Source: SB21 sp964415295
GTDB taxonomy: Bacteria > CLD3 > SB21
Assembly (NCBI GenBank): GCA_964415295.1
Contig: CAYPYN010000003.1
Span: 310,001-374,000, forward strand
Direction: 5' to 3'
DNA length: 64,000 nt
The position numbers and the translations under genes are program-made. Shown in pieces: positions 27,085 through 36,419 of this stretch. Numbering within the stretch: the first letter of the stretch is position 1; each line of letters opens with the position of its first letter. A model generated the notes under the pieces. The model saw only the letters and a list, made by a program, of their open reading frames with translations, searched no databases and was not told where the DNA came from.

Positions 27085-29865
27085 ATGAGTAAATGGATCG
27101 CCGCAGGCCTTACGGCCGTTTTCCTTTTTTATTTGGTCAATAATCTGACGGATTTCTATACGGAACTATTATGGTTTCGTTCATTAGGTTACGAGGATCC
27201 GTTCTGGACCATTTATACTACCGAATACGTTTACGGCTTTTTGTACTTTGCCGTATTCTGGCTGATCGTGGGCGTCAATTTGTGGATCGCTTCCCGGGTA
27301 CCTTCGGTCATGGTGCGCTCAGGCGGCGAAGCTTTTCCGCAGCAGCTGGAAGTTCTGGCGAGACCGGCCAAATTCATCTTTTTCGGAGTCTTGGTGTTTA
27401 TCAGCTATATCATGGCGGCCGCGCCGGCATCCAATTGGATGCGGGTTCTGCAATTCCTTAACAGCGAAAAATTCGGCAATACCGACGCCGTGTTCCAAAA
27501 GGATATCGGTTTCTATGTTTACGAATTGCCGTTCTACCAGTCCACGGTCAATTGGCTCTTCGGCGTTTTGATCGTGACGATCATTGCGACGGCTGCCGCG
27601 CATGTGTATAAGCGTGCCGTACATTTCACGCCGCAGGGAATCCGGCTGGGAAACTTTACCCGCCGCCATATTATGGTGTTGATCGCGATCGTCATGATAG
27701 TGTATTCGCTCGACTATCATTTCAGCCAGTACGATATTCTATACAAAGATAATGGGGTCGTCGTCGGCGCGGGATATACGGACGTGAATGCGACCTTATT
27801 CGGATATCAATTTATGCAGTTTATGGCTATACTCGCGGCTGCAGGCGCGTTGGCGGCCGCTGTCAAAGGTTCATGGAAATGGTTGATCGGCAGTGCGGTG
27901 CTACAGGTGGGCGCCGCCTTCGTCGTCCTGAATATTTATCCCGCCCTTATCCAGCGGTTCGTCGTCAAGCCCAACGAACTGGAAAAGGAAAAGCCGTATA
28001 TCGAAGAGAATATCAAGCAGACGCGCAGGGCGTACGAACTTGACAAAATCGTAGAAAAGGACTTCAAATACGATCTTTCTTTGACGGGCAGCGATATCAA
28101 GGCCAATAACACGACGATCAAGAATGTGACCTTGTGGGATTACCGGCCTTTGCGCGATTCGTACTCGCAATTGCAGGAGATACGCCCTTATTACAATTTC
28201 TATGACGTCGACATCGACCGTTATGTCCTCAATGGAGAATACCGCCAGGTCATGCTGTCGGCGCGGGAGTTAAATCTGCAGAAGATCGGCAGCGATAACT
28301 GGATCAATAAGACCTTCATATACACGCACGGCCACGGCGTCGTCATGAGTCCGGTTAATGTTGTAACCTCGGAAGGACAACCGGAATTTTTTATCAAAAA
28401 TATACCTCCTACGTTTTCCGTTGATATGAAAATCGACCGGCCTGAGATCTATTTCGGTGAGCTTCAGAATATCGACGATTACATTGTCGTCAAGACCAGC
28501 AAAGAGGAATTCGATTTCCCCCTTGGAGAGAAGAACCAGCACACGTTCTATAAAGAAGATGCAGGGGTAGAGATCGGAAGCGTGGGCCGGAAGATCCTAT
28601 TTGCGATACGCTTCGGCAAATTCAATTTCCTGTTGAATGATTATATCCAGCCCGAAAGCAAGATCATCTATTACCGGAATATCACCGACCGCGTGCGGAA
28701 GATCATCCCTTACATCAAGCTGGACAACGATCCCTATATGGTCGTGGAGAACGGACGCTTGTATTGGATATTCGACGGATTTACGACTACCGATCAGTAT
28801 CCCTATGCCAAGATGTCCTATGAACGGAGTAACTCGCCGTTCGGCCGCGGCCGTTCGTACAATTACATCCGGAATTCCGTAAAAGTCGTGGTCGACGCGT
28901 ACAACGGAACGACGAATATTTACAGTTTCAATCCGGACAGCGATCCGTTGATCCGGGTTTATGCCAAGATATTCCCGGGCGTTTTCAGATCCCTCGACAC
29001 CATGCCGGAGTATTTACGCAAACACCTCCGGTATCCGCAGGACCTCTTTGACATCCAGGCGCAATTGTTCGCCCAGTATCATGTGGAAGATGCCAATGTG
29101 TTTTTTAACCGCGAAGACGAATGGAATACTGCCACGGAGAAATACGGGGACGACGTCCAGCGCATGGAGAGCTATTATGTGATCATGAAACTTCCTGAAG
29201 AGACCAAAGAAGAGTTCCTTATGATGATCCCTTTTACGCCCAACACTAAACCGAATATGATCGCGTGGTTCTGCGCGCGCAGCGACGGGGAGAATTACGG
29301 TAAACTGATGGTCTACAAATTTCCAAAGACGGAGCTGGTATACGGCCCGATGCAGGTGGAAAGCCGCATCGATCAGACGCCGGAAATCTCTGAGAAGCTG
29401 ACGTTATGGAATCAGCAGGGTTCGAGAGTGACGCGCGGCAATCTGCTGGTCATCCCAATCAAGAATTCGGTATTGTACGTAGAACCACTGTATCTTCAGT
29501 CTCAGCAGAGCAAGATGCCCGAACTCAAGAAAGTGATCGTAGCTTACGAGAATTACATTTATATGGAAGACAATCTGGAGACCGGGCTCGAAAAAATATT
29601 CGGCGGCAGTATTACTCCGGGCGGCACCGACAAATCGGCTGTTACGGCGGCCGTATCGACGGCGGAGGAATTGTCTAAGGGCGTATCGGCCGTATCGTCG
29701 GACCTGGCAAAAAGCATCAGGGACCTCTCCCGTTCTGCCATGGAAAATTACAATAACGCTCAGGATGCACTGAAAAAAGGCAACTGGACAAGATACGGAG
29801 AAAGTCTCGAACGTTTGAAGAAAGATCTGGAGAAGCTGGCCGAAAAGAGCAAAGGCCTGCAATAG
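27085..29865 (+). CDS. UPF0182 (COG1615) family membrane protein
   Basis: 926-residue protein of the UPF0182 family. About seven membrane helices lie in the first 310 residues, followed by a large extracytoplasmic domain; family-typical blocks include TELLWFRSLGYEDPFW near the start, DIGFYVYELPFY, and 'RPEIYFGE' near residue 455. The last 60 residues are a helical, Lys-rich tail. Function is unknown in all lineages. AGGAG lies ahead of the ATG. It is followed closely (13 bases) by a receiver protein. Confidence 0.88.
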   Translation: MSKWIAAGLTAVFLFYLVNNLTDFYTELLWFRSLGYEDPFWTIYTTEYVYGFLYFAVFWLIVGVNLWIASRVPSVMVRSGGEAFPQQLEVLARPAKFIFFGVLVFISYIMAAAPASNWMRVLQFLNSEKFGNTDAVFQKDIGFYVYELPFYQSTVNWLFGVLIVTIIATAAAHVYKRAVHFTPQGIRLGNFTRRHIMVLIAIVMIVYSLDYHFSQYDILYKDNGVVVGAGYTDVNATLFGYQFMQFMAILAAAGALAAAVKGSWKWLIGSAVLQVGAAFVVLNIYPALIQRFVVKPNELEKEKPYIEENIKQTRRAYELDKIVEKDFKYDLSLTGSDIKANNTTIKNVTLWDYRPLRDSYSQLQEIRPYYNFYDVDIDRYVLNGEYRQVMLSARELNLQKIGSDNWINKTFIYTHGHGVVMSPVNVVTSEGQPEFFIKNIPPTFSVDMKIDRPEIYFGELQNIDDYIVVKTSKEEFDFPLGEKNQHTFYKEDAGVEIGSVGRKILFAIRFGKFNFLLNDYIQPESKIIYYRNITDRVRKIIPYIKLDNDPYMVVENGRLYWIFDGFTTTDQYPYAKMSYERSNSPFGRGRSYNYIRNSVKVVVDAYNGTTNIYSFNPDSDPLIRVYAKIFPGVFRSLDTMPEYLRKHLRYPQDLFDIQAQLFAQYHVEDANVFFNREDEWNTATEKYGDDVQRMESYYVIMKLPEETKEEFLMMIPFTPNTKPNMIAWFCARSDGENYGKLMVYKFPKTELVYGPMQVESRIDQTPEISEKLTLWNQQGSRVTRGNLLVIPIKNSVLYVEPLYLQSQQSKMPELKKVIVAYENYIYMEDNLETGLEKIFGGSITPGGTDKSAVTAAVSTAEELSKGVSAVSSDLAKSIRDLSRSAMENYNNAQDALKKGNWTRYGESLERLKKDLEKLAEKSKGLQ

Positions 29866-29878
29866 CCGGATAAAACAT

Positions 29879-30577
29879 ATGAAACAGTCGATCGACGTTT
29901 TTTCCAAGCGGCACGGGCTGATCGTCAGCCAAAACCGCGAGGATGCACAGGAAATGGAATTTCATCTGAGCACGCTTCTGGGGATCAATATCCTCTTATG
30001 CGACACGATCCCCGAAGCGCAGCGTCTGCTGAAAGCGGAACCGATCGATATCGTACTATTGGATACGAAAATGGATCATCCCAACCCATTCATCATATGC
30101 AAATTCATCAAATCCGACGAAGATCTTTGGAATATTCCTCTGATCGCGCTTTTATCGGAGAACGACCTGAATAACCGCAGCCACGCTCTCAATTACGGCG
30201 CCGATGATTTTCTCATGCGTCCCTTCGACTATTCCGAAGTGTACAGCCGGACAAGGGCTCAGCTGCGTTTGAGGGAATTGTACCTGCAGTTACTCGAAGA
30301 TGAACGCATGAAGGTGCTGTTTGAAATGGCCGGAGCGGCGGCGCACGAATTGGCTCAGCCGGTGACAGGGGCCATGGCCCTTATTCAGGTCATACTTGCG
30401 AAGAGGGACAAACAGATCCCCGATGTGGACACGGAAATGAAGATGCTGTACGAATGTCTTCAGAGGGCCACCGACGTTATTCACAAGATCCAGAAGATCC
30501 GGAAATACGAGACTACGCCTTATGCCGGCGCCAACCACATCATAGACATCAACAAAGCCTCGGAATCCAATCGTTGA
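29879..30577 (+). CDS. Receiver protein with C-terminal DHp-like helical domain
   Basis: 232-residue protein with a receiver-like domain at about 12-130: the phospho-acceptor Asp would be in IVLLDTKMDHPNPF, though the region before it is weaker than in standard receivers, and the late KP motif reads MRPFD (Arg for Lys). The C-terminal half contains GAAAHELAQPVTGAM, a good match to the H-box of histidine-kinase DHp domains (HELxxP), but there is no ATPase domain. Same arrangement as the protein at 24730-25494. It is two bases upstream of tldD. Confidence 0.8.
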   Translation: MKQSIDVFSKRHGLIVSQNREDAQEMEFHLSTLLGINILLCDTIPEAQRLLKAEPIDIVLLDTKMDHPNPFIICKFIKSDEDLWNIPLIALLSENDLNNRSHALNYGADDFLMRPFDYSEVYSRTRAQLRLRELYLQLLEDERMKVLFEMAGAAAHELAQPVTGAMALIQVILAKRDKQIPDVDTEMKMLYECLQRATDVIHKIQKIRKYETTPYAGANHIIDINKASESNR

Positions 30578-30579
30578 TC

Positions 30580-32034
30580 ATGAAATTTCCTTCCATTTTT
30601 CGACGAAACCGTTTGCAGGAGCCGACTTCCCATATGGCAGTGTGGCCCGATCCGGAAGAATTGCTAAAGGCGGGTGATCATGCCATGTCCTGCGGAGCCG
30701 ATATGGTTGAGTTTTTTATGGAAAGATCGAGGGACACGCTGATCACGTTGAGCGAGGATAAGATCAACTGCGCGAAAAAGGTATACAAATTCGGTGTGGG
30801 AGTCCGCGTTCTGCAGGGCCGTCAGACGGGATATGCCTATTGCGATTCGACGGAAATCGGCCGCATTCGCAAAGCCGTCGAGGCCGCATCGGCTCTTGGG
30901 CCGGATACCGTTTCGGCGAAAGCAACCGGGGTTCCGCCTATCAAGAAAGAAAGTATGCTGCGAGTAAATTCCTCGGCAGAACAGGACGAAGCGCTTAAGG
31001 CCGGCCTTCTTCATCGCGCCAACAGCGCCGCAAGGAAATTCCATCCACAGATTGTGGATGTAACCTGTACGTATCATGAAATTGAAAGGGAGATCCGGAT
31101 CGTCAATTCCCGTGGATTGTTCCGTCAGGAGCTTCGTTCCTATCTGAATTTCGACGTATCCGTTTTCGCAGAAGGGAAGACCCAAAGCAGCGGTCACGCT
31201 TATGGCGGCGGTCAGTCGATGGCGGATATGGTTGATTCCCGTTCGCCGGAGATGACAGCCGAAGAGGCCGCGGGACAGGCCGTACGTATGCTGGAAGCCC
31301 GCGAATGCCCGGTGGGTCATTTCCCGGTGATCATTCACCGCGGATGGGGCGGCATGCTCTTTCACGAAGCGGCCGGTCACGGGCTGGAAGGCGATTATCT
31401 CCGAAAAGGCACATCGGTGTTTTCAGGCCGACTGGGTCAGAGGGTGGCTTCGGAAAAGGTGACGTTGATCGACGACGGCACTTTTGCACACGGAAGAGGC
31501 ACCATGGTCATGGACGACGAAGGCACGCCGGCAAAAAAAAATGTCTTGATTGAGAACGGAATTTTGAGGAATTATATGTATGATTCCTTTAATGCGGGGT
31601 TGATGAAAACGGAATCGACGGGAAACGCAAGGCGGGAGGATTTCAAGCACCCGCCGCTGCCGCGCATGACCAATACGTATATTGCGGCTGGTCAGGACGA
31701 TCCCGATGACATGATCCGTTCCGTCCGAAGCGGTTTGTTGGCCCGTTCTCTCGGGCATGGGCAGGTGGATATCATAAGCGGTCGTTTTGTTTTTGAGGTC
31801 ACAGAAGGTTATTGGATAGAGGACGGCAGGATAACCTATCCTGTCAAGAATGCGACCCTTATCGGCAACGGGCCTGATATTCTGAATAAGATCTCTGCCG
31901 TGGGCCACGATCTGGAAATAGAGACCGGAACGGGATACTGCGGAAAGGACGGCCAGACCGTACCGATCAGTGTCGGACAACCTACGATCATGGTTAGCGG
32001 CATGACCGTCGGCGGAACCCGTATCGGTGCATAA
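30580..32034 (+). CDS. tldD: TldD-type metalloprotease
   Basis: Zinc peptidase of the TldD/PmbA family (484 residues), cytoplasmic; TldD works with TldE/PmbA in processing microcins and degrading unfolded peptides. The metal site is intact: HEAAGHGLEGD (HExxxH) and the late Cys in GTGYCGKDGQ. The ATG at 30580 follows the upstream stop by two bases. An ATG at 30634 with an AGGAG twelve bases upstream is an alternative start. No tldE/pmbA is adjacent, which is unusual for the pair. Confidence 0.9.
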   Translation: MKFPSIFRRNRLQEPTSHMAVWPDPEELLKAGDHAMSCGADMVEFFMERSRDTLITLSEDKINCAKKVYKFGVGVRVLQGRQTGYAYCDSTEIGRIRKAVEAASALGPDTVSAKATGVPPIKKESMLRVNSSAEQDEALKAGLLHRANSAARKFHPQIVDVTCTYHEIEREIRIVNSRGLFRQELRSYLNFDVSVFAEGKTQSSGHAYGGGQSMADMVDSRSPEMTAEEAAGQAVRMLEARECPVGHFPVIIHRGWGGMLFHEAAGHGLEGDYLRKGTSVFSGRLGQRVASEKVTLIDDGTFAHGRGTMVMDDEGTPAKKNVLIENGILRNYMYDSFNAGLMKTESTGNARREDFKHPPLPRMTNTYIAAGQDDPDDMIRSVRSGLLARSLGHGQVDIISGRFVFEVTEGYWIEDGRITYPVKNATLIGNGPDILNKISAVGHDLEIETGTGYCGKDGQTVPISVGQPTIMVSGMTVGGTRIGA

Positions 32035-32047
32035 CAGAAAGGTAAGC

Positions 32048-32533
32048 ATGCAGGCACAAAAAGCGCATCCATTGAGTAGTTGGCATATCGCATTTCCGAA
32101 TGATACCAATCCGCACGGAACCATGTTCGGCGGCAAGGTCATGGCCATTATGGACATTCAGGCCGGGATCGTGGCTTCGCATTACTGCCACAAGATCGTG
32201 GTAACCGCATCAACGGAAGCCGTGGATTTTAAAAATCCCGTAAAGGTGGGTGACCGCTTGGAAACGATTTCAAGAGTGGTGTATGTCGGAAAAACTTCTT
32301 TGGTAGTAAAGATAGACGCCTTTGCCGAAAATCCTCTTTCCGGGAAGCGTAAACACTGTACCACGGCCTTTTTCAACATGGTGGCCCTCGACGAGGACGG
32401 ATCGCCGACGCCCATTCCTCCGCTGGTCATCGAAACCGAAGATGAAAAAAAGGATTTCGAGCTGGCGCAGTTGATCAAACAGAATGCGCTGGAAAGAAAA
32501 AAGAAACTGCAGGAGTCCGTTAAAGATCAGTAA
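32048..32533 (+). CDS. Hotdog-fold acyl-CoA thioesterase
   Basis: 161-residue thioesterase of the YciA/BACH type, hydrolysing acyl-CoA. The N-terminal motif is typical: PNDTNPHGTMFGGKVMAIMD, in which the Asn/Asp and GG segment form the active site. The chosen ATG has AAAGG just upstream; a longer reading from 32027 lacks support. The C-terminus is a charged helix (about 130-161). It lies 13 bases after tldD. Confidence 0.87.
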   Translation: MQAQKAHPLSSWHIAFPNDTNPHGTMFGGKVMAIMDIQAGIVASHYCHKIVVTASTEAVDFKNPVKVGDRLETISRVVYVGKTSLVVKIDAFAENPLSGKRKHCTTAFFNMVALDEDGSPTPIPPLVIETEDEKKDFELAQLIKQNALERKKKLQESVKDQ

Positions 32534-32574
32534 TAGTAAACCAAGCGATATTCAATTACCATTTTTGAGGTTCC

Positions 32575-33429
32575 ATGATCCCGACGTTATTTGAGATCCC
32601 GATTTTTGGAGGCATACCTATACATAGTTTTGGCCTTATGCTGGCGCTGTCTTTTTTGGTTTCGAGTTATGTGCTCAAGAAACTGTTTAAACAAGCCCAT
32701 TATCCGCCCGATCTGGCCGATCAGGTGATTCTGACGGCCGCGATAGCCGGTTTGGCCGGTTCTAAATTGTATTACCTTCTCTTTGAAGCTTTTGACCGCT
32801 TCATGAAGCATCCCATCGACATGATTTTTTCGGGCGCGGGGTTGACATGGTACGGTGGGTTCGTGCTGGCTATGGCGAGTATCATTTATCTGATCAAGAA
32901 GAACAAATTGCCGGTCCTCCGGTCGATCGATATGATTTCGGTGCCTCTGCCTCTGGGATACGGCATCGGGCGCATCGGATGCCATCTCGCGGGGGACGGC
33001 GATTACGGTAAACCATGGGACGGTATTTTTGCGACCGACTATTCCAGAGGCATCGTGCCGCCGTCGCAGGCGTTTTACGGATCGGAGATCGCAAAAGATT
33101 ACCCCAACGGCATTGTGCCCGATCATACGCTTTGCCACCCGACCCCCATGTATGAAACTGTGTTTTCGACATTGATCTTTCTGATCATGTGGGCGACCAC
33201 CAAACGTAACTTGCCGGCCGGGTTCCAGATATCGCTTTACTTCATGTTGGGAGGATTGCAGAGGTTTTTGGTAGAGTTCCTAAGGATCAATCCAAAGGTA
33301 GCGTTCGGATTGAGCGGCGCACAATTGATCAGCATCGCCCTGATGGTCTTCGGCGCCATCTGGATGTACTGGGCATTCCGAAGCCAGGACAGGGCAGAGA
33401 CTTCGAAAGCAACGGTAAAAAGGAAATGA
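32575..33429 (+). CDS. lgt: Prolipoprotein diacylglyceryl transferase
   Basis: Inner-membrane enzyme transferring diacylglycerol from phosphatidylglycerol to the lipobox Cys, first step of lipoprotein maturation. 284 residues, seven hydrophobic segments. The Lgt signature reads GYGIGRIGCHLAGDGDYG, the variant seen in some FCB Lgt proteins in place of GRIGNFINGE. HSFGLMLAL and the late 'RFLVEFLRINP' also match. GAGG lies upstream of the ATG. Several lipoproteins encoded in this window are its likely substrates. Overlaps the DUF4159 start by four bases. Confidence 0.93.
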   Translation: MIPTLFEIPIFGGIPIHSFGLMLALSFLVSSYVLKKLFKQAHYPPDLADQVILTAAIAGLAGSKLYYLLFEAFDRFMKHPIDMIFSGAGLTWYGGFVLAMASIIYLIKKNKLPVLRSIDMISVPLPLGYGIGRIGCHLAGDGDYGKPWDGIFATDYSRGIVPPSQAFYGSEIAKDYPNGIVPDHTLCHPTPMYETVFSTLIFLIMWATTKRNLPAGFQISLYFMLGGLQRFLVEFLRINPKVAFGLSGAQLISIALMVFGAIWMYWAFRSQDRAETSKATVKRK

Positions 33430-34109
33430 TAAGGCGCACCCTCATAGCGGCCGTCTTATCGGCCGCATGGGCGCTGGCGGCGTTCGACACTGCGGCCGCG
33501 GGCGATCCGTCCAGTAAATTCACCATTGCGCGTATCAAGTACGGCGGAGGCGGGGATTGGTATGGGAATAAGACGTCACTGAACAACCTCTTGCGCTTCC
33601 TTAAGGATCAAACGAATATTCTGGTCGAGTTAGGTGAAACCTATGTCGAGCCGTCGGACATGAAATTGTTCGATTACCCTTTTCTATACATGGCCGGTCA
33701 CGGTAATGTGAGATTTTCCGATACGGACGTCCGTAATCTTAGAACGCATTTGACGCACGGCGGCTTTTTATGGTGCGACGACGATTACGGTATCGATAAA
33801 TTTTTCCGCCGCGAGATGAAAAGGGTGTTTCCGGAATTGGATTTTGTGGCGATCCCATTCTCCCATCCGGTCTTTCATACGCTGTATGATTTTCCGGACG
33901 GGTTGCCAAAAATCCATGAGCACGACGGTGGGCCGCCGGAGGCTTACGGACTTTTTTGGAAAGGACGCCTGGTTTGTTTTTATTCCAAGAACACCGACCT
34001 GAGCGACGGGCTTGAAGGGCCGGACGTCTTCCCGGAGGACGGAATGCAGAAACATACACTCGCACTTCGCGCGGCGGCCAATATCGTCATGTATGCGTTA
34101 ACGTATTAA
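33426..34109 (+). CDS. DUF4159 family exported protein
   Basis: 227-residue protein with a Sec signal (cleavage probably after AAA at about 25). The DUF4159 features are FTIARIKYGGGGDWYG, the segment PFLYMAGHGNVRFSD, and GGFLWCDDDYG followed by FRREM. The domain resembles a glutamine-amidotransferase-like (flavodoxin-like) fold in other lineages and has no proven activity. Overlap with lgt suggests co-translation. Confidence 0.85.
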   Translation: MIRRTLIAAVLSAAWALAAFDTAAAGDPSSKFTIARIKYGGGGDWYGNKTSLNNLLRFLKDQTNILVELGETYVEPSDMKLFDYPFLYMAGHGNVRFSDTDVRNLRTHLTHGGFLWCDDDYGIDKFFRREMKRVFPELDFVAIPFSHPVFHTLYDFPDGLPKIHEHDGGPPEAYGLFWKGRLVCFYSKNTDLSDGLEGPDVFPEDGMQKHTLALRAAANIVMYALTY

Positions 34110-34125
34110 ATAAAGAGGAATGAAT

Positions 34126-34815
34126 ATGAAATCGGACGTATGGGAAAAACTGTTGGACGGCGTCATGCTGATACTGATGACGGTGGCGTTGTATCTCGTT
34201 TTTGTCTGGGTACCCAATGAGAAGACCATGGGCATCATTCAGCGGATATTCTACTTTCACGTTCCTTCGGCCTGGGTCGGCTTTCTGGCCTTTGGAGTGG
34301 TTTTTATTGCCAGCATCGCCTACCTGATCAAACGCAACGATCAATGGGATATGATCGCAGCTATTTCTGCGGAACTAGGACTGGTCTTTTGTTCAATCAT
34401 GCTTGTTACAGGGCCGATATGGGCAAAACCCGTATGGGGCATTTGGTGGACCTGGGATCCCAGGCTGACCTTGGCTCTGGTGCTCTGGCTGATCTATGTA
34501 GCCTACGTGATGCTGCGGATCTATGTAGCGGATGAGGGCAAACGTGCGCGTTTGTCGGCAGTGGTCGGAATCATCGGTTTCCTTGATGTGCCGCTGGTGT
34601 ACATGTCGATCCGATGGTGGAGAACGCAGCACCCGGCGCCGGTCATGGCCGGCGGAGAGAAGTCGGGCCTTGCGCCGGAAATGCTTTTCGTATTCATTTT
34701 CTGCCTCGTAACGTTTACGGTCCTCTTCTTTTATCTTTTGCAGAAAAGATACCGTATAGAAAAGGCGGAACAGGAGATCAACGAGCTTTACAAAAAGATC
34801 AACGAACGGGATTAA
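34126..34815 (+). CDS. ccmC: Haem exporter/cytochrome c biogenesis protein CcmC
   Basis: 229-residue inner-membrane haem-handling protein. It contains FHVPSAW and the WWTWDPRLT segment, the tryptophan-rich haem-binding WWD motif, flanked by His residues. In system I, CcmC loads haem onto CcmE; other ccm genes are not here, so it may belong to a split system. The ATG at 34126 has GAGG seven bases upstream; the ATG at 34120 is too close. A charged C-terminal helix follows the last membrane segment. CcsA of system II shares the WWD motif but is longer. Confidence 0.88.
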   Translation: MKSDVWEKLLDGVMLILMTVALYLVFVWVPNEKTMGIIQRIFYFHVPSAWVGFLAFGVVFIASIAYLIKRNDQWDMIAAISAELGLVFCSIMLVTGPIWAKPVWGIWWTWDPRLTLALVLWLIYVAYVMLRIYVADEGKRARLSAVVGIIGFLDVPLVYMSIRWWRTQHPAPVMAGGEKSGLAPEMLFVFIFCLVTFTVLFFYLLQKRYRIEKAEQEINELYKKINERD

Positions 34816-34826
34816 GGTTTCTTTGC

Positions 34827-34856
34827 TTGACTCTGTTTGAACAGCGTTTGTATATT
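34827..34856 (+). promoter_or_regulatory. Sigma70-like promoter for the PorV-like gene
   Basis: TTGACT (34827-34832), 18-bp spacer, TATATT (34851-34856), 34 bases before the next ATG and just after the ccmC stop. Confidence 0.5.
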
Positions 34857-34889
34857 AATAAAGTTCACCCCATTCCAACTAAATGCAAC

Positions 34890-35819
34890 ATGCCTATCCG
34901 TATTTTTTTTCTAATGATTGTCCTGATCGTCTGCTTGGCACAGGGGCTGTATGCGGGAGAAAGCGGTTACCGCTTCCTTCGCGTCGGTGTGCCGGCCAGG
35001 GGCGCCGGGCTTGGCGATGCGTATGTTTCTCAGTTCGGCGACGTCAATACCTTCGCCTATAATCCGGCCGGATTGGCGCAACTCGATCATCGCCAGTTTT
35101 CCGCCGGGTATATGAATCACGTTCTGGACATCGGGTCAGGATACGGCGTTTATGCGCAGCCATATAAAGATCTCGGGGTCTTCGGAATAGGTATCGTTTA
35201 TTTCAGTTACGGTGACTTCGATGGATACGATGCGGCCGGATATCCTACGAGTTCTTATTCGTCCAGCGATTATGCTTTGAGCGTATTCCATTCACATAAA
35301 GTGAAAGAGAATCTTTATCAGGGGGCGTGTCTGAAATATATACGCTCCTCCATCGGACCCTATTCCTCAAGTGCGGTGGCATTGGATCTGGGCGTCATTT
35401 ATCTTCTTCCTAAATACGACATGCAGTTGGGTTTGAGCTTGTCCAACGCCGGATTTGTGACCGACGCCTTTGTGAGCAGGAAAGAGAAGCTCCCCGCCAG
35501 TCTTCGGATAGGCGCCTCAAGGAAATGGGATTTCACGACCTTTAACTTTCAGGTATCGGATCTCAATGTGCCCGGCAATCGCCTGGAACGGTTTGTGCTG
35601 AGCGCGGAGTCGGAACCATGGGAAAAAATCAGTTTCCGGCTGGGATATAATAACCAAAGACGAGCTGAATTGGATCAAAGCGGGTCGGGGATCATGAGAA
35701 CTTCGTCCGGATTTTCGGCCGGATTGGGTGTTAAGTTTCAGCAATACGTTATCGATTATTCTTTTTCGTCCTGGGGTATCGGCGCGGTGAACCGCTTTTC
35801 ATTAACTGTCAATCTGTAG
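34890..35819 (+). CDS. PorV/PorQ-like outer-membrane beta-barrel (UPF0164-like)
   Basis: 309-residue outer-membrane protein. Signal peptide of about 22 residues ending YAG. The N-terminal block FLRVGVPARGAGLGDAYVS followed by NPAGLA is the hallmark of PorV/PorQ/UPF0164 barrels (FadL-like), and alternating aromatic strands run to a C-terminal strand ending in Leu. In Bacteroidota PorV works with type IX secretion; no T9SS sorting domain or core gene is visible here. A long upstream open frame overlapping ccmC is not used: the ATG at 34890 immediately precedes the signal peptide. Confidence 0.82.
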   Translation: MPIRIFFLMIVLIVCLAQGLYAGESGYRFLRVGVPARGAGLGDAYVSQFGDVNTFAYNPAGLAQLDHRQFSAGYMNHVLDIGSGYGVYAQPYKDLGVFGIGIVYFSYGDFDGYDAAGYPTSSYSSSDYALSVFHSHKVKENLYQGACLKYIRSSIGPYSSSAVALDLGVIYLLPKYDMQLGLSLSNAGFVTDAFVSRKEKLPASLRIGASRKWDFTTFNFQVSDLNVPGNRLERFVLSAESEPWEKISFRLGYNNQRRAELDQSGSGIMRTSSGFSAGLGVKFQQYVIDYSFSSWGIGAVNRFSLTVNL

Positions 35820-35827
35820 GAACGATC

Positions 35828-36352
35828 ATGGATTTTTTGAGCGACTCCGATTTTATCTGGACCGGTTTTAATATGGCTATACTTCTGTATGTGGTATACG
35901 ATGTGTATCAGGAACTGGGGGCCATATTCATCTACATTGCCCGTTCCGCAAAACAAGAGGGTTTCATTCTGACGTTTGTTAACCGTCTTTCTTCGAGAGT
36001 TCACTTTGTTTTTCTGTTGGCCAGCATGGTGCTCATCTTTGCGGTCAGAAGCTCGGAAGCGCTAAATCCGATCATGTTGGTAGCTCCGGTAGCGATGCTG
36101 ATCGGCTTTTTTATTCATGTTCTGACAGGGAAATTGTGCTTTATCAGCGAAACGGGTCTGGGTTCCGTGACATCCGATTTTGAACTCGAAATACCCTGGC
36201 AGGATATTCGCACCTACGCGTGGAAAAACAGTGTCCTTTCGTTGACCTTGAACCGCCGATGGGGTGCCAGAAAAAGGATACGGTTCAGCGATTCGTCCGC
36301 CATCGTTGCGGTGAATGAACGCCTGAAACGTCAGCTGTCGGATCCGGGATAA
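35828..36352 (+). CDS. Membrane protein with PH-like cytoplasmic domain, function unknown
   Basis: 174-residue protein with about three hydrophobic segments (residues 15-35, 55-73, 80-100) and a C-terminal domain of about 65 residues with the strand pattern of bacterial PH-like domains (CFISETGLGSVTSD..., IPWQDIRTYAWKN, SLTLNRRWG). GTAGGAACG precedes the ATG, nine bases after the upstream stop. No function can be assigned. Confidence 0.7.
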   Translation: MDFLSDSDFIWTGFNMAILLYVVYDVYQELGAIFIYIARSAKQEGFILTFVNRLSSRVHFVFLLASMVLIFAVRSSEALNPIMLVAPVAMLIGFFIHVLTGKLCFISETGLGSVTSDFELEIPWQDIRTYAWKNSVLSLTLNRRWGARKRIRFSDSSAIVAVNERLKRQLSDPG

Positions 36353-36419
36353 TCGTTTAGTATAACCCATCTTTGCCTAATCTGCTCGTCTTTCGGTAAC
36401 TTTATACGGAGATTTCATT

